A stretch of 64,000 bases of DNA. Source: Sycobia sp. Sy_11. Taxonomy: Eukaryota > Arthropoda > Insecta > Hymenoptera > Epichrysomallidae. Under the pieces are notes generated by a model, which was given only the letters and a program-made list of their open reading frames with translations, was not told where the DNA came from and ran no database searches. The translations under genes were made by a program, and so were the position numbers. Shown piece by piece: positions 46,011-58,020 of the stretch. Every line of letters begins with the position of its first letter. The stretch's first letter is position 1. Location: the NCBI GenBank assembly GCA_018907035.1, contig JACCIC010000215.1, positions 620,001 through 684,000 on the forward strand. The letters are read 5' to 3'.

Positions 46011-47320
46011 AGCAAGGCCCGATAAAAACTGACATTGCAAATAAAGCAAAGACGCCTCATATCCGGCTTACAAAAGTCAGTGAGACGAAGACAGCCCAGT
46101 CTCAGGACGCAAGCAAAAACCAGCCTCTGACTGAAAATAAGGCAACCAACAGCTCCTCCTCAGAGCTTGAACAACACAGCAGTAGTTGTAATACTCTGGA
46201 AAAAATAATGCCCAAAACAGGAAGAAACACAACAAAAGATGCAATGGAAATTGACAACACTCCAGCACCTCTGTAAGACACAGTACCCGGAAAACCTACT
46301 AGGAACTGTATCGAGGTCCCAGCTCAAGCTGCGAACCATTTCCAAGTATCAAGGCGGTTCTCAAAACGGCAGAGGACACTGAGATGAGGAAGGTAAAAAG
46401 CGCCTCAAAGATTTAATGATGGCCATATCCGATGTGCTCGATCCGAGGCCCGGTTGGCGCCCCTGCAAGAACTAGCCGCAAAAACAAGGAAATCACCCGC
46501 AGATCTACGCATCTGTAGTTAGAACAATTAAAAAATAGACAAGAAAAGCAGGTTGATCGCTCCTAAGGCTCAAGTTGCTAAAACCACAATAAGGCCGTCT
46601 CCAAAAGTGGTCTTTCTTAAGCCTCGAGACGTGGTGAACATCGCTTACACAAGAAAAGCTAAGGACTTCAACCCTAGGCAGACAAAGGTTCAAATCAGGA
46701 ACGTCAGAGAGACCACGAAAAGAGCTGTTAGTAGAAATAGCAACAGAACCGGGGTTAGAGAGAATAAAAGCCTCAAAAATCTTACAGGATCTTTTTGATA
46801 TAGAGACACCAGAAGGGAGCAAGACTAGGCTTATCGTCTATGACGTGTCCAAGGACATGTTCGTAGTCGAAATAACCTCGGCCATATTTGAACAGAATGG
46901 GACCCTGTCGACAACGAGGGAAGAATTCTCTGAATTCCAACCGCGCTTCAAAACCGGCAAGAGAAGCGATACAATCACAAACTGGGTTGTGGAGGTTCAC
47001 CCGGAGACCGGGAAAAAACTCCTACAGCGCAAAGGAGTCTACATTGAGTTGCTCTCTTGTCGCGTGCAGGATTACCTCCACGTCACAAAATGCTTTATGT
47101 GTCAGGGCTAAGGCCACGAAGCCAAGCATTGCAATTCTACTTCTACAGCAGCCAAGCGGGACATGGCAGCATGCAATGTAAAAACAAAGAGACAGCACCG
47201 AAGTGTGTTAACTGCATAAATGCTAAGAGACAGCATATACACGACTCAATGGAAAACAAATGTCTTGTATACAAGACTGTCATAGAAAGTATAGTTAACT
47301 CCACAGACTATGGACTGTAA
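46011..47320 (+). pseudogene. R1-type LINE copy 1: ORF1 (gag-like)
   Basis: Homologous to the ORF1 at 53.9-55.3 kb. Recognisable blocks: KAQVAKTTIRPSPK (46560), PRDVVNIAYTRKAK, RLIVYDVSKDMFVVEITSAIF (46830), FKTGKRSDTITNWVVEVHPETGK and YIELLSCRVQDYLHVTKCFMCQG, the first zinc knuckle, with a stop after the Gly (about 47090-47110). The second knuckle is frameshifted (47150-47210). Many stops. Confidence 0.75.
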
Positions 47321-49420
47321 AGCATGGCAGAATCAAATTGGAACGAAGCGTGGGTATCCAAGGAAATGCAAACGTAAGTCTTTCCATGAATCTCGAAACA
47401 CTTATCACAGGATGGGCTGTCAGAAAGAATTTGACCTCGAGTGATCACAGAACGATCATGTTCTACTTTAATGCAGCAGACACACCTGCAAGCAGAGATG
47501 ATACAAAACTAGGGCAGAAAATAAAGCGATACTACACGCATAAGGCGAACTGGGATTTCTTTCGCGCTGTATTATAGGAAGATTGGGACGAGGTCCGTAA
47601 GGAAATGCCTGGCTCCAAAATAGAGACTCTTTAGAGAGTCTGCTCGCTAACAGTTACTTTGAGGAAATCGTGCAATGCTGCCATACAGCGAAGGGTAATC
47701 ATAATCCTTGGGGCATAGCTTACCAAATGTAAGTTGGTAAGTTGTCTATCAAGGAAGTTGCATGCAATGTCCGCCTGGATCAAGATACCTATAAGACGGA
47801 CTGGGTGAGTACTGTAACTGCAGTGCTGAACTACTTCTACCCAGGGGAAGTGAGATTGAATTCAATCTCGCCGAATTGGATCAAGCCTTAGACAATATGA
47901 AGCTGAGTAAGGCCCCTGGCCCAGACAACTTCAACTTGGACATCATTCGAACAGTACTGCCAACCATTAGACAGGATTTGATCAATATTTTCCACTCGTG
48001 CTTGAGATTTTCGGTCTTCATCAACGAGTAGAAAGTAGGCCAAATGGTCACAATAAGAAAAGGGAAAGATAAAAAGCTGTGGACCCTACATCCTACAGGC
48101 CTATTTGTCTATTACCAATACTAGATAAAGCGCTAGAAGCTCTAATACTGAACAAACTAAATAAGATCATAGAAACATAATTATCTCCAAGATAAATTGG
48201 CTTTAGGAGAGGGTGGTCCCTAGAGAACGCCATAGTTGAGTTATGTAAGTCTGTGAGTGAATCGTTGTAGCAATTTTCCTGAACATAAAGGGCAGCTTTG
48301 ACAATGTCTGGTGGCCCGCTATATTAACAGCACTGCAAATCAAAGCGTGCCCCAGATCATCATACGAGATGGCTTTGAGGAAGTACCACTTGAGGTCAAT
48401 AAGAGATGTCCGCACGGGTTGGTATTTTGCCTAACTCTATGGAACCTTGTCCTTGATCCACTTCTTTGGCAACTCTCAAGACTAGGATGTGAGATCAGCG
48501 CTTATCCCGACGACATTGCGCTCCTAAGAGCAGATCGAAAGATAGATCAGAGTTATATTGAAGAAGTGGAAACCTGGTGTTGGAAGTCTACCCTGTTATA
48601 AAGATCGTCGATATAAGGGTAAAGAGATTAGAAAGCGTGAGATGCCTTGGAATCCACTTCGGCGACCATTTAAAAATCGGTTGCCATTTGAAAGCGGTGC
48701 AATCCAAATGTGTGGATTTGTTTAACAGGATTGGACGCCTGGCAAGATGCCAATGGGGCCTTATATTCAAGGCGCTTAGTTCTATCTATACTGGGTAGTT
48801 CACACTTATCGTGGTGTACAGAGCAGCAGTTTGTTACGCTTTGATATGTCTCGAACATCAAAGGAAGATGTCAAATACCCAAAGATATAAGCTCATTAGA
48901 GTCACCGGCGCGTACAGGAACACTTTGACAGGCGCTCTGACAGTTATAGCGGGCGAACTCCCGATCGGGCTAGAATGAAAATGTAGAGCTGACCTTTATG
49001 TAAACCGAAAAAATGCAGCAATGCTTAAGGACCAACGTGGTGCCGCACGAGAGATATCGGAAAGATATCTCGATGAATGGCAAGACATCCGGGATAACTC
49101 AACAAAAGGTAGGCTGACACATGTCAAAGATAGGATTTCGGTGGACTGAATTAGGCCGTCGCAATGGCTAATCCAATACCTCATGGGGCATGGAGAATTC
49201 GGTTCTTATCTCCTCTCACTTCTATCGGAGAAAGAACGATACATACTCATGTGGAGAGGCGGACACACCAGAGCACGTCCTGGCGGTCTGACACAAATAC
49301 GACGAAATTACCTACAGGTATTTGTATTGTTCTTTACTGGGCAGGACTGTTCCCATTATGTCAGCAGCTACACAATGAGTCTACATGAGCAGCTACACAT
49401 GAGTCTTTAATGTGCCTTTC
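47321..49420 (+). pseudogene. R1-type LINE copy 1: ORF2 with RT core, most of EN deleted
   Basis: Only the end of the APE endonuclease survives (NLETLITGWAVRKNLTSSDHRTIMF, 47385-47465). About 200 bp of the EN-RT linker is also missing near 47690. RT is nearly complete though broken: SKAPGPDNFNLDIIRTVLP (about 47905), CPHGLVFCLTLWNLVLDPLL (about 48405-48465), AYPDDIALL (48500-48525; YADD in the family) and the thumb. The C-terminal zinc motif (CGEADTPEHVLAV, about 49250) has its last Cys replaced by a TGA stop. It would nick the target and reverse-transcribe the element RNA. Confidence 0.8.
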
Positions 49421-50110
49421 TTTTACTTATTAATCCTCGTGGTGATCTACCTGACAACTCAGGACAGTGTTTTACGTATTTATACATATTCACTCTCATA
49501 CTTGGGCAGTAGTATTTCTGTTACCGTTAATTACTCTCCAATTTGGATACTTAAGGGGTCGTTCGCTAAGTTTATCTAGCTCTTCTTGTAGCAAATTGTT
49601 GACTTATTCCACTGTTAACATGGATGCAGTTTATGATGCTTCCGTATTCGGGGAAGGGAACAGCGCATCTGGTAACTTATTTAGTGCTCCTTTTCTGTAT
49701 ATGAAAGTCATTTTATAGGCTTGTAGAACCATCATCCATCGTTAGCAACAATATAATTTTCCAAAATTATTTTGCTGCTCTTATTGATATATCCATTCCA
49801 CGTATTTTTTAGGAATTGTATCAGAACCTATTTTATGTTCCGTAGATGCTTAATAAATCCGTAATACCAGCCGACCATTTTTAGAAATGTCCTTGTGATG
49901 CCCAAAAACACGGCCGAGCAAATTTATTCCGAAATCTAATTCACAAATAATTATTTAACTTGAATTTTCACATAATATTCCGAAAAATAATTATTCAGTA
50001 CAAACACGAAATTAATTTAACATGCGATAAACATATGAAGGTGTAATCTTTGCTACTAGATCATGTAGTAGACGCGTCAGCCAAAACTGCAAAAGAGAGA
50101 GAGCACAATA

Positions 50111-50181
<71 letters not shown>

Positions 50182-50839
50182 GCTGGAAAGACTAGGAAAG
50201 TGTACGAAAGAGAATACACCTATCTCGGCGAGAGAGGAGATCCAAGTGTATTAGGCCTGCGTCCGTTGTCCCCCTCTGATACATGTCCGCACACACAATA
50301 CCGTTCTCTTTCTCACCATACGACACGCAACAGCATCGAAGGGAATACCGTGCTAAGCGAACTCACGAGTTCTACACTGGCACGCACATTTCGAGCATAT
50401 ACAATGGGTATCTTAAATGAAACCGCCTACCGTATTTAATTTACGAGAAGAATTAAATATTTTAAACTCCGAATATATGTTTAAATATACATAAATATGT
50501 GTATGTATATCATTATGCGCATATAATACCATATTTGTAAGCAGTATAATGACTACAATTATTTATATAATTATTATAATTATTATAATTGTAATTAATA
50601 TTATAAAATCGATGGCTCGTCGGATATTAGACGAATAGCAGCGATTGTACTCGATAATTTCACAAAAAAGGGCCTGCAAAAGACAAAATCGAAAAGTTTG
50701 TCCACTGAACCGACTGACCCGAAGTCTTTTCACTTGAACTCCATCCGAAGCTAAACCTGTCCAGAGCTCAGAAATTCGTGCCTAAAATATTCCTCCGAAA
50801 CTATTAGCTTGATATTTGTTGCGAGGCACTCCTCAAATC
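49421..50839. other. Spacer with (CT)n tract
   Basis: A CT microsatellite lies at 50117-50178, flanked by moderately GC-rich sequence (50180-50400) without recognised genes. TTATAA-rich runs follow near 50555-50600. Confidence 0.5.
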
Positions 50840-51245
50840 ACCAGCTGCTCTCTTATCCGATCTAAATACTTTTCCTCTTAATTCTTGATTGTGATTGCGA
50901 GGTACTCACTCAAAGACAAGCGGAATTAAGCAGACCCTAGTTTTACTTATATAGTGACAGATTAATAAACGTTACCGAAAATAACGCGCACATAGAGTTA
51001 GTATATATCTAGTTTAATTTAATATATTATAAGTATTATTATTCATTAAGGTAATTAGTATCATTTTATTATTTGTTACAGAATCGTGTCAGACTGTGTA
51101 ATTTCTTGGAATAAACGTATTTATATTTTTATGAAAAATATAATTTGTTAAACGTAAATTATATCCGATCCTGAATATACTTCCCTCTCAAAGAACTCTG
51201 GAATATACCGCGTAAGCTATCCCGAGGGTGATAGGAACGTTACAC
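50840..51245 (+). repeat. Decayed LTR related to the long LTR family
   Basis: Its end (ctttcccgc-like, taccgcgtaagctatcccga, ggaacgttaca) matches the last 70 bp of the long LTR copies, and gttacagaatcg corresponds to gttacagatcg. The upstream part carries two gcgaggYactc strings near 50825 and 50900. It terminates ...ACGTTACA, plausible for an LTR. Confidence 0.5.
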
Positions 51246-51458
51246 CCTTAGTTGTTTTAAGTTTTTTTTACTGGGTATCGACCATTTATACAAATACGAA
51301 CGTTTGTCATTCTGATCCGAAGATGAAATTTGGCAAGGGTGTTGGTCAGCGCGCAGATATCCTCACATGTTGGAATAATCGCTTTCGTGGTTCTACAAAG
51401 GCTATTTTCTCTTTACTGGCTTCGTCCATATCGTGATTTGGTGCTAAGCCTTTCTTAG

Positions 51459-51780
51459 CTATACTTTTGACAAATATCCTGCATTCTCAAGATTGTCGAG
51501 TAGCCCATCCATGTAGGGAAATGGACACGCGTCTTTCTTGTTTATCTCATTCACTGCTCGGTAATCTATAAACAATCTGATATCGTCGTCTTTTTCGACA
51601 TAATTGCGGAGAAGCATCTCCATGAGCTTTCTGAAAGCTCTATTATGCTTTGTTCTATCGAGATTTGCATGTACCTGCTTGAATTCTCGGTCCCGGATAC
51701 TTCGTAATTTCTGGTTATTGGGCTGACGTCCCTGTGTGTCAATGTGGTTAGAGGTGGGGCACATTGGCTAACGGAAGCCT
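51459..51780 (-). pseudogene. Gypsy RT fragment
   Basis: The minus frame ends with IRLFIDYRAVNEINKKDACPF and DGLLDNLENAGYLSKV, the Ty3/gypsy RT segment before the first catalytic Asp. The sequence breaks off at that point. The preceding region is degenerate. Confidence 0.7.
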
Positions 51781-52421
51781 ATCATTGTTTGTGAAATGCT
51801 CAAATATAATGCTACAAATATAATACATGAATAAGAAACAAGCAATAATAAATATGTCATTAGTGAGAGTGCCATAGACTACATGTCAACTAATTTAGAA
51901 AAATGGATCACACATCATATTAAGAATCATCTCTTTTCACGTATAGAAAAATTTCGTATATAATATTAAAATATTCACCTTATAAGGATAGATCATACAT
52001 TCCTCTCCCACACTTTAGAGTATCTAAAAGGCTTATTTTAATGTTCGTAATGAACAGAACTAGTGTTTTGAGCATGCTATACTGTCCGCATTACATCATT
52101 TGGAAAGATATCCCCGAAGAGAAATTATAATCAATAAACCGACGATTTCAATTTTAGTCATATAGAGTTTCCTTTAAAACTAAAAGATGTTTGCAAATTT
52201 AAAAGTAAATAATATTTTGGTAAATATCTACATGCTTAGGAAGTTTGATCCTAGGCATGGAGTATCCTCTTATCATACTACGTCAGAAAAGAAGAATAAA
52301 CGTATAAATCTACGCAAAGACTTACATATTGATAAAGGCGAACAAAATAACATTTTCCTCATTTGCACCTACAAATCTCACCTTCGCCGCTTGATACCGA
52401 TTCTTATAATGAAAATGTTGG
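51781..52421. other. AT-rich spacer, no gene seen
   Basis: An 84-codon plus frame at 52187-52441 has no recognised motif and runs into the LTR fragment; I do not count it as a gene. Confidence 0.5.
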
Positions 52422-52571
52422 ATGTAGAGACGTTAGCTTGACGCACTTTGTCGAGCTGACGACTGTACATGCATGTGTGAGTGAACGCGCATGTAAGAGT
52501 TAGACGTAATAAAGACGAGCTTAATAATATATATTCTGCTTTGTTCTTTGTAAACCCAATATCCCAACAGG
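52422..52571 (+). repeat. Copia LTR fragment, probable 5' LTR end
   Basis: It matches the copia 3' LTR end (63376-63578) from gtagagacgttagcttgacg to aatatcccaacag, with one internal gap of about 50 bp. The next bases ggtta correspond to the start of a copia-type primer-binding region. The upstream part of the LTR is lost. Confidence 0.75.
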
Positions 52572-52578
52572 TTACAAC

Positions 52579-52667
52579 AATAAATTTAATAGTTTAAATA
52601 AATTCAATAGTTTAAATAAATTTAATAGTTTAAATAAATTCAATAGTATAATAAATTCAATAGTTTA
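52579..52667. repeat. 18-bp tandem repeat, five units
   Basis: Units alternate aataaatttaatagttta and aataaattcaatagttta, so a 36-bp higher-order pair is also visible. It lies directly inside the copia 5' LTR fragment. Confidence 0.85.
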
Positions 52668-53879
52668 TTAGTTAGATTAATCAGATTAATTAGCATAACA
52701 ATAGATTAGTTTAATTAGTATAACTTTTAGATTAGTTTATATTCGATTACGTCTTCTACACTATTTTTATCAATAGAGCGTTTGCAGTATCTGAAAAAAT
52801 ACAATACTATTATTTTATTTAATAATAGTATAAACGTAAATTTATTTACGAGAGTGTTCGCGTTTTTCGCCTGAATCTCGCCATTTTGAGTGCGGGAGTG
52901 TCAAAGAGCCTGTTAAAACGCATTTAAGTGCAGTACTTTTTGACACAAAAAATATAGATTTATTGCTATTGCCATAGCATCTCAATAGCAAATTGACAGG
53001 AAGGATGTCTTCAGATCTGGGTAATAACTCGATTTCCAAAAAGAGTAAAACTAAGGTGCGAAGTGCGAAAGTAAATGGAGTAGCTTGAGGAAATTTCAAA
53101 GAGAGTGTGACAAGCATACATGAATGAGTGCTTCGGGAGTGCGAAACAGGGCATATTTGCAATTTAAAGTAAAGCCACGAAACAAAACAAAAGATGCGTG
53201 TAATGTAAAATCACTGATTTGTTATAAGAGAAGTGCGGAAATCTCTCCGTTAAATTGTAGAAGCAAAGTTCGAAACGTAAGAAGTCTGGACATCTCACAC
53301 ACGGATGTAAAATTCCGAAATTTCAAAACGCGCGCAGGAAATTAAGATTCAGCCATTACAAAGAAAAAAGGGGAGGTAAAAATCCCATAAAGAAATCACT
53401 GGAAGATCCGATCTCCCAGAAAATGGAGAGGTAACTGAAAAACAATTCAGGGAAATCAACCGAAAAGCAACCGGCACGCACGTGTGACTAAGTTTCGCGC
53501 GTAAAATGGATGGAGAGAGAGAGAAGTTCGAAAAACGAACTAGAGTGTGAGTGCCACACGTATAAGTCCCGTATACTGTACGAGTGGTCGAGTATAGATG
53601 CCGCGCGCATGTATATACTGCGCGGGGTAATACTGTATACTCGCATAGCCTAGTAAGAATATAAATGTATGAGTGTGTGTGTACATACTATTGTACGCGC
53701 ACTAATATCTATTTATCGCCCGGCCGAGAAAAGGAACAACTCTATAAAAATCACCCTAATCCTAAATTGTATAGCAGTTGCGATAGGGGATGCATGGTTC
53801 CAGGGTAGAAGATGGGAGCCTTTACAACTGCCAGTGAAATTCATACCGCCCGTTGTTAAGAATTTATTGTCCGCCGAAC
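52668..53879. other. Probable copia leader/LINE flank, no gene seen
   Basis: Bases 52850-53350 have lower AT content and many short frames without known motifs. Bases 53520-53660 carry a CpG-rich stretch with gtatact/agtatac inverted strings. The start of the LINE was not fixed. Confidence 0.4.
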
Positions 53880-55320
53880 GGGATGCTAATAGCAACCTCA
53901 GTAGGCGGACATATGACATAATGAACAAAAATAAAAAGAGAGTAGATGAGGAGAAAGAGAAGGAAAAAGGACAGGGAGACTAGGCGGCCGAAAGAGAAGG
54001 CCAAGACTGCAGAGCGGGAGCCAATTAGCAAATTAAAAACAGGCAAAACAACGATGGTAAGACTTGCTAAAACTGGTGACTCCAAGGACGCGCTCCAGGC
54101 TACAAGCATGCCACGGCTGCCGACTGAACGAAAATCAGAAGACAAGGAAAATGATGAAAGCCCCTCCTGAGGGTACACTTAGAACAAATGCCAACAACAG
54201 ATGCTCAGTAAAACTAAGGAAGCTAGTACTGCCCATGGCAGCATTACTAGTGGCCCAGCACAACTTCCTGAAGGCAGTCCACCTAAGATTGCTACCTTGG
54301 ACTGCCTAGAGTGGGTCCTTGGGTCCCCGCGCACAGTGCGGACCTCTATGAAAAAATAAAAGAGGTCCTTAAAACAACGGAGGACGTAGAACTAAGGAAT
54401 GAGGGGCTGAAGAGCCATAAGAACTTATGGTGGTCATTTCTGAAATGGCCATCAGATGTGCTCGGGCGGAGGCTAAGTCGAAGGCCTTGCACGAGCTTGC
54501 AACAAAAAAAACAGCGAAGGAACCACAGACCTATGCAGCTATGGTCTCCAATGACACTGAGAAGCAAACTAAACTGGTCGCCGCAAAAGCCCAGGTTGCG
54601 AAAACCACGATTATTAAAGCCTAGGGATGTGGAAAAGATCTCCACAATAAGTAAGGCAAAGGAAATCTTACAAAAGACAATGGTCTAGATTAAGAATCTG
54701 AAGGAGACACGGAAGGTCTCCTAGTGGAAACAGCAATTGAAGTGGGGTTGCAGAAAATCAAGGCACCAAAGAGTCTAATGGAGCTCTGTGAGATAGAGGC
54801 CCCAACTAGGAGGAAGCCGAGGCTCATCATTTCTGACGTGTCCAAGGACATGTCATCAGATGAGATGACCTCGGCCGTCTTCAAGCAAAACGAGGACTTG
54901 GCCTCTACAACAGAAAAATTCGCTGAATTCTTCAAACTCCGCTTCAAAACGAGCAAGAGGAGCGACTCAGTTACTAACCGAGTGGTGGAAGTTACCCCAA
55001 ACATTCGGGATAAACTCCTACATAGGAAAAGAATTTTCATAGAGTGGTTATCTTGCCGTGTGCAACATTACCTATGTGTCACCAGGTGCTATAAGTGTCA
55101 AAGCTACGGGCACGTAGCCAAGCACTGTAAAAGCGAACAATACTGCTTCCACTGCAGTCAGGGAGGACATGGTAGCAAAGACTACCAAAAATAAAGATGC
55201 AGTGCCAAAATACGTCAATTGCAAAGAGGCAAAGAAAGCGCATAACCATGGATCAATGGACACTAAGTGTCCTGCATACAAAGCTGCCATGGAGAGACTA
55301 ATCAACTCCATGGATTATGG
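53880..55320 (+). pseudogene. R1-type LINE copy 2: ORF1 (gag-like)
   Basis: A Lys/Glu-rich N-terminus is followed by stops, then an open frame 54724-55194 with RKPRLIISDVSKDMSSDEM, FKTSKRSDSVTNRVVEV, FIEWLSCRVQHYLCVTRCYK and zinc knuckles. The first knuckle CYKCQSYGHVAKHC is complete. The second reads CFHCSQGGHGSKDY, with Tyr in place of the last Cys. Nucleic-acid chaperone activity is expected for the family. The arrangement matches copy 1. Confidence 0.82.
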
Positions 55321-56135
55321 CCAGTAATGCACGAGATAATCAAAGTGGACCTGTCCAACGCTTTACGCAGCTAAATTCCAAAAGAACACGCAAGGTCACT
55401 CCAGAGATAAGATCAAAATGTGTGGAAAGAGGAGTAGACATCCTGCTTCTGCAGGAGCCATACCAGCGCAGTGACCGAATAGAGGGATTCGGACTGCGTA
55501 CACGGATGGTATATGTAGATGGGCAAATCTCCTGGGCGGCTATAGCAGTCCTCAATCCCGAAGTGACAGTGCTAAAACTAACGCACTTAACAAATACACA
55601 CTTCGCTGTAGCGGAGGTTAGGTTGCGTTCCTTAACGATATATGTGGTCAGTGGATACTTCCAGCTGAGCCACGATATAGGGTTACACCTTACACACCTA
55701 AGTAAGGTGCTGCACGCACTTCGGGGATGGATGGTGCTAATAGGTGTCGATTCCAATGCCAGATCTCTCCTGTGGGGTTCTGATCGCACCGACCGTAGAG
55801 GAGAAGAATTGGAAAATTTTACAGCGCAGTGGAATCTCCGGATTGCCAATGTGCCAGGTAGTATCGCTACCGTCGCCAACGAAGTTGGAGAAGGAAATAT
55901 GGACTTAACTCTTGCCACTACGAATCTCGAGACACTCATCACAGGATGCGCCGTCAAAGATGACTGGACATCCAGTGATCATCGAACGATCACGTTCCAC
56001 CTTATTGGAGCAAGCACATCTGCAAGTTCAGGTGCTGCAAATCAGGGAAACAAGTTGAGGCGATACTCCACACAGAAACCGAACTGGGATACCTTCTGTG
56101 CTGCACTCGAGGATGAATGGGATCAGATCCATTAA
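55317..56135 (+). pseudogene. R1-type LINE copy 2: APE endonuclease domain of ORF2
   Basis: After an early frame change (about 55380) the frame is open for about 250 codons. Motifs of apurinic-type LINE endonucleases: DILLLQEPYQR (catalytic Glu), GWMVLIGVDSNARSLLWGS (Asp/Asn), RGEELENFTAQWNLRIAN, EGNMDLTLAT (Asp) and TSSDHRTITFHL (terminal SDH). All catalytic residues appear present, so this domain is the best preserved part of the two LINE copies. Confidence 0.85.
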
Positions 56136-57424
56136 GAAATGCCCGGCTCCAAAATGGAGACAATTGAGAGTGTTCGCTCACTGACAGCCACTTTGAGGAA
56201 AGCGTGCAATGCTGCCATACCGAGGAGTAGGGTAGCTTTTAGGAGGGTTCCCTGGTGGAACCCTAACTTAGATATGTTAAAAAGGGCTACAAATCGAGCC
56301 CGTCGAGTATTCCAGAAAGAACGTGATCCCAAAAGACGGGATCACCTCAAGAAAAAATACAAAGCCGCCAGAAAGGAGTATGTCCGTAGACTCAGGTATA
56401 CTAAAGGGTCTAAATGGCAAGAGTTTGTCACAGTAAAGGGTAATCAGAACCCCTGGGGTGTAGCTTACTGACTACAGATGGGTAAGCTGTCCATTAAGGA
56501 GGTTGCTTGCAACGTCCGTCGGGATGATAAAACCTATACGACGGACTGGGTGAGCGCCGCTACGGCAGTGCTAAAGACCCTGTTCACTCCACACAATTTG
56601 CAGGATGAAACGCAAGAGCAAAAAGATATGAGGTCCTTGGCTAACGCTCTTCCGTCGAGGGGAGCCGAGGTTGAATTTAACCTCACCGACTTGGATCAGG
56701 CATGGTATTGTACTATCTATACCGGGCTGTTCACACCTGTCGCTACTTATGCAGCGGCAGGATCGCACAATTTGATGTTTGTTGAACAAGAACGCAAGTT
56801 GGCAAGTACTCAAAGACACGCGCTCATTAGAGTCACCGAAGCATATAGAACCACCTCAACAGACGCCCTAGCAGTGATAGCGGGAAAACTCCCCATCGTG
56901 CTAGAATGCAGACGTAAAGCAGAATTGTATGCTAACCGTAAAAATGCAGCGTCGCCTGTGGACCAACGTCGTGCCGAGAGGGAGATATCTGAAAGATATC
57001 TCGATGACTGGCAAAGGATCTGGAATAGCTCGACAAAAGGTAGGCTGACACATTCTTACCTATCTAGTGTCAGATACTGGATTAAGGCAGACTGGATCAT
57101 GCCGTCGAGATGGTAAATCCAGTTCTTCACTGGGCATGGTGACTTCGAGTCATATCCTGTCGCTTTCATCTCAGAGAGAGCGATACCTGCACATATGGGG
57201 AGGTGGACACACCAGAGCACGTCCTGAGCGTCTGTCCTAAATACGAAGCAATTAGGATCAGGTTCCAGAGAGATAATAATACCTCTATTGAGGTCAGAGC
57301 TCTATTAACCCAAGCAAACTATAAAGCACTTGAAAATCTAGTCAAAGAACTCCTACAAACGAAGGAGTCTCTTGAAGCATTAGAAAATCTGCTTGAATCA
57401 AACATAACAGAGGGACCTGAATAG
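56136..57424 (+). pseudogene. R1-type LINE copy 2: linker, deleted RT, C-terminal domain
   Basis: The frame 56139-56471 is the EN-RT linker (VPWWNPNLDMLKRATNRARR). The next frame has EFNLTDLDQA and then jumps to TYAAAGSHNLMF and QRHALIRVTEAYRTTSTDALAV, the region after the RT thumb. Comparison with copy 1 places the deletion of the RT palm, including YADD, at about 56700. The C-terminal end keeps DTPEHVLSVCPKYEAIRIRF (57203 onward). Confidence 0.8.
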
Positions 57425-58020
57425 GTAGGTAGGGAACTGGCAGTTGTCAAGGAAAATAGATACAGAAAGGATCATATACGAATAAATAAAAATGTTATAC
57501 ATACGCAAAGCATATACACTGATATAGTGGACCGGCGCCATACACCGGTCCACAAAACTGTAAATAAACTAACCGCAACTAAATCATACGGCAATATAAA
57601 CATATACACAGATATATTATTTTTCCTATATAAGTAGACCAGTGCTATCCACTGGTCTACAGATTGCAATACATAATTAGCAATAAGAAAAACCAACTTT
57701 TACACTGGTTACAACTCTAGTCTGAACATATAAGGTGCAATAAAAAGTAGTTCGGAACCCACTATAAACTGTAGGTCCACAAAAGTCGCAATGATGTTCA
57801 GATCTGCACCAAAAGAAAAGATCAGCAACACTGCAAAGCTCTGGAGCACAACCGGCTGATAAAGCGATAGCTAGATGCGGCCGGGACTGTTTATGTGAAA
57901 CAAAGCATAACTGAGCTACCTTTGTTTTTTGTGGCAAGAAGAATGAAGCTCGAGTCACAGAGGCCAGACTAGAAGCAGCAAAAGGAAGGCCTGAATTTTT
58001 CAAATTGAGTAGAGATTTCA
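57425..58020 (+). other. LINE 3' untranslated region with two covarying hairpins
   Basis: Hairpin 1 (57527-57553): stem GTGGACCGGCG/CACCGGTCCAC with one mismatch and a 5-base loop. Hairpin 2 (57634-57660): stem GTAGACCAGTG/CACTGGTCTAC, fully paired with a 5-base loop. They are 107 bp apart and each is preceded by catatacacNgatata. Beyond 57680 the sequence is unassigned; it could be copia leader resuming. Confidence 0.6.

Noticed and set aside
55340..55957. Long minus-strand open frame of 205 codons
   Set aside because: It is antisense to the LINE endonuclease domain, which has clear catalytic motifs on the plus strand.
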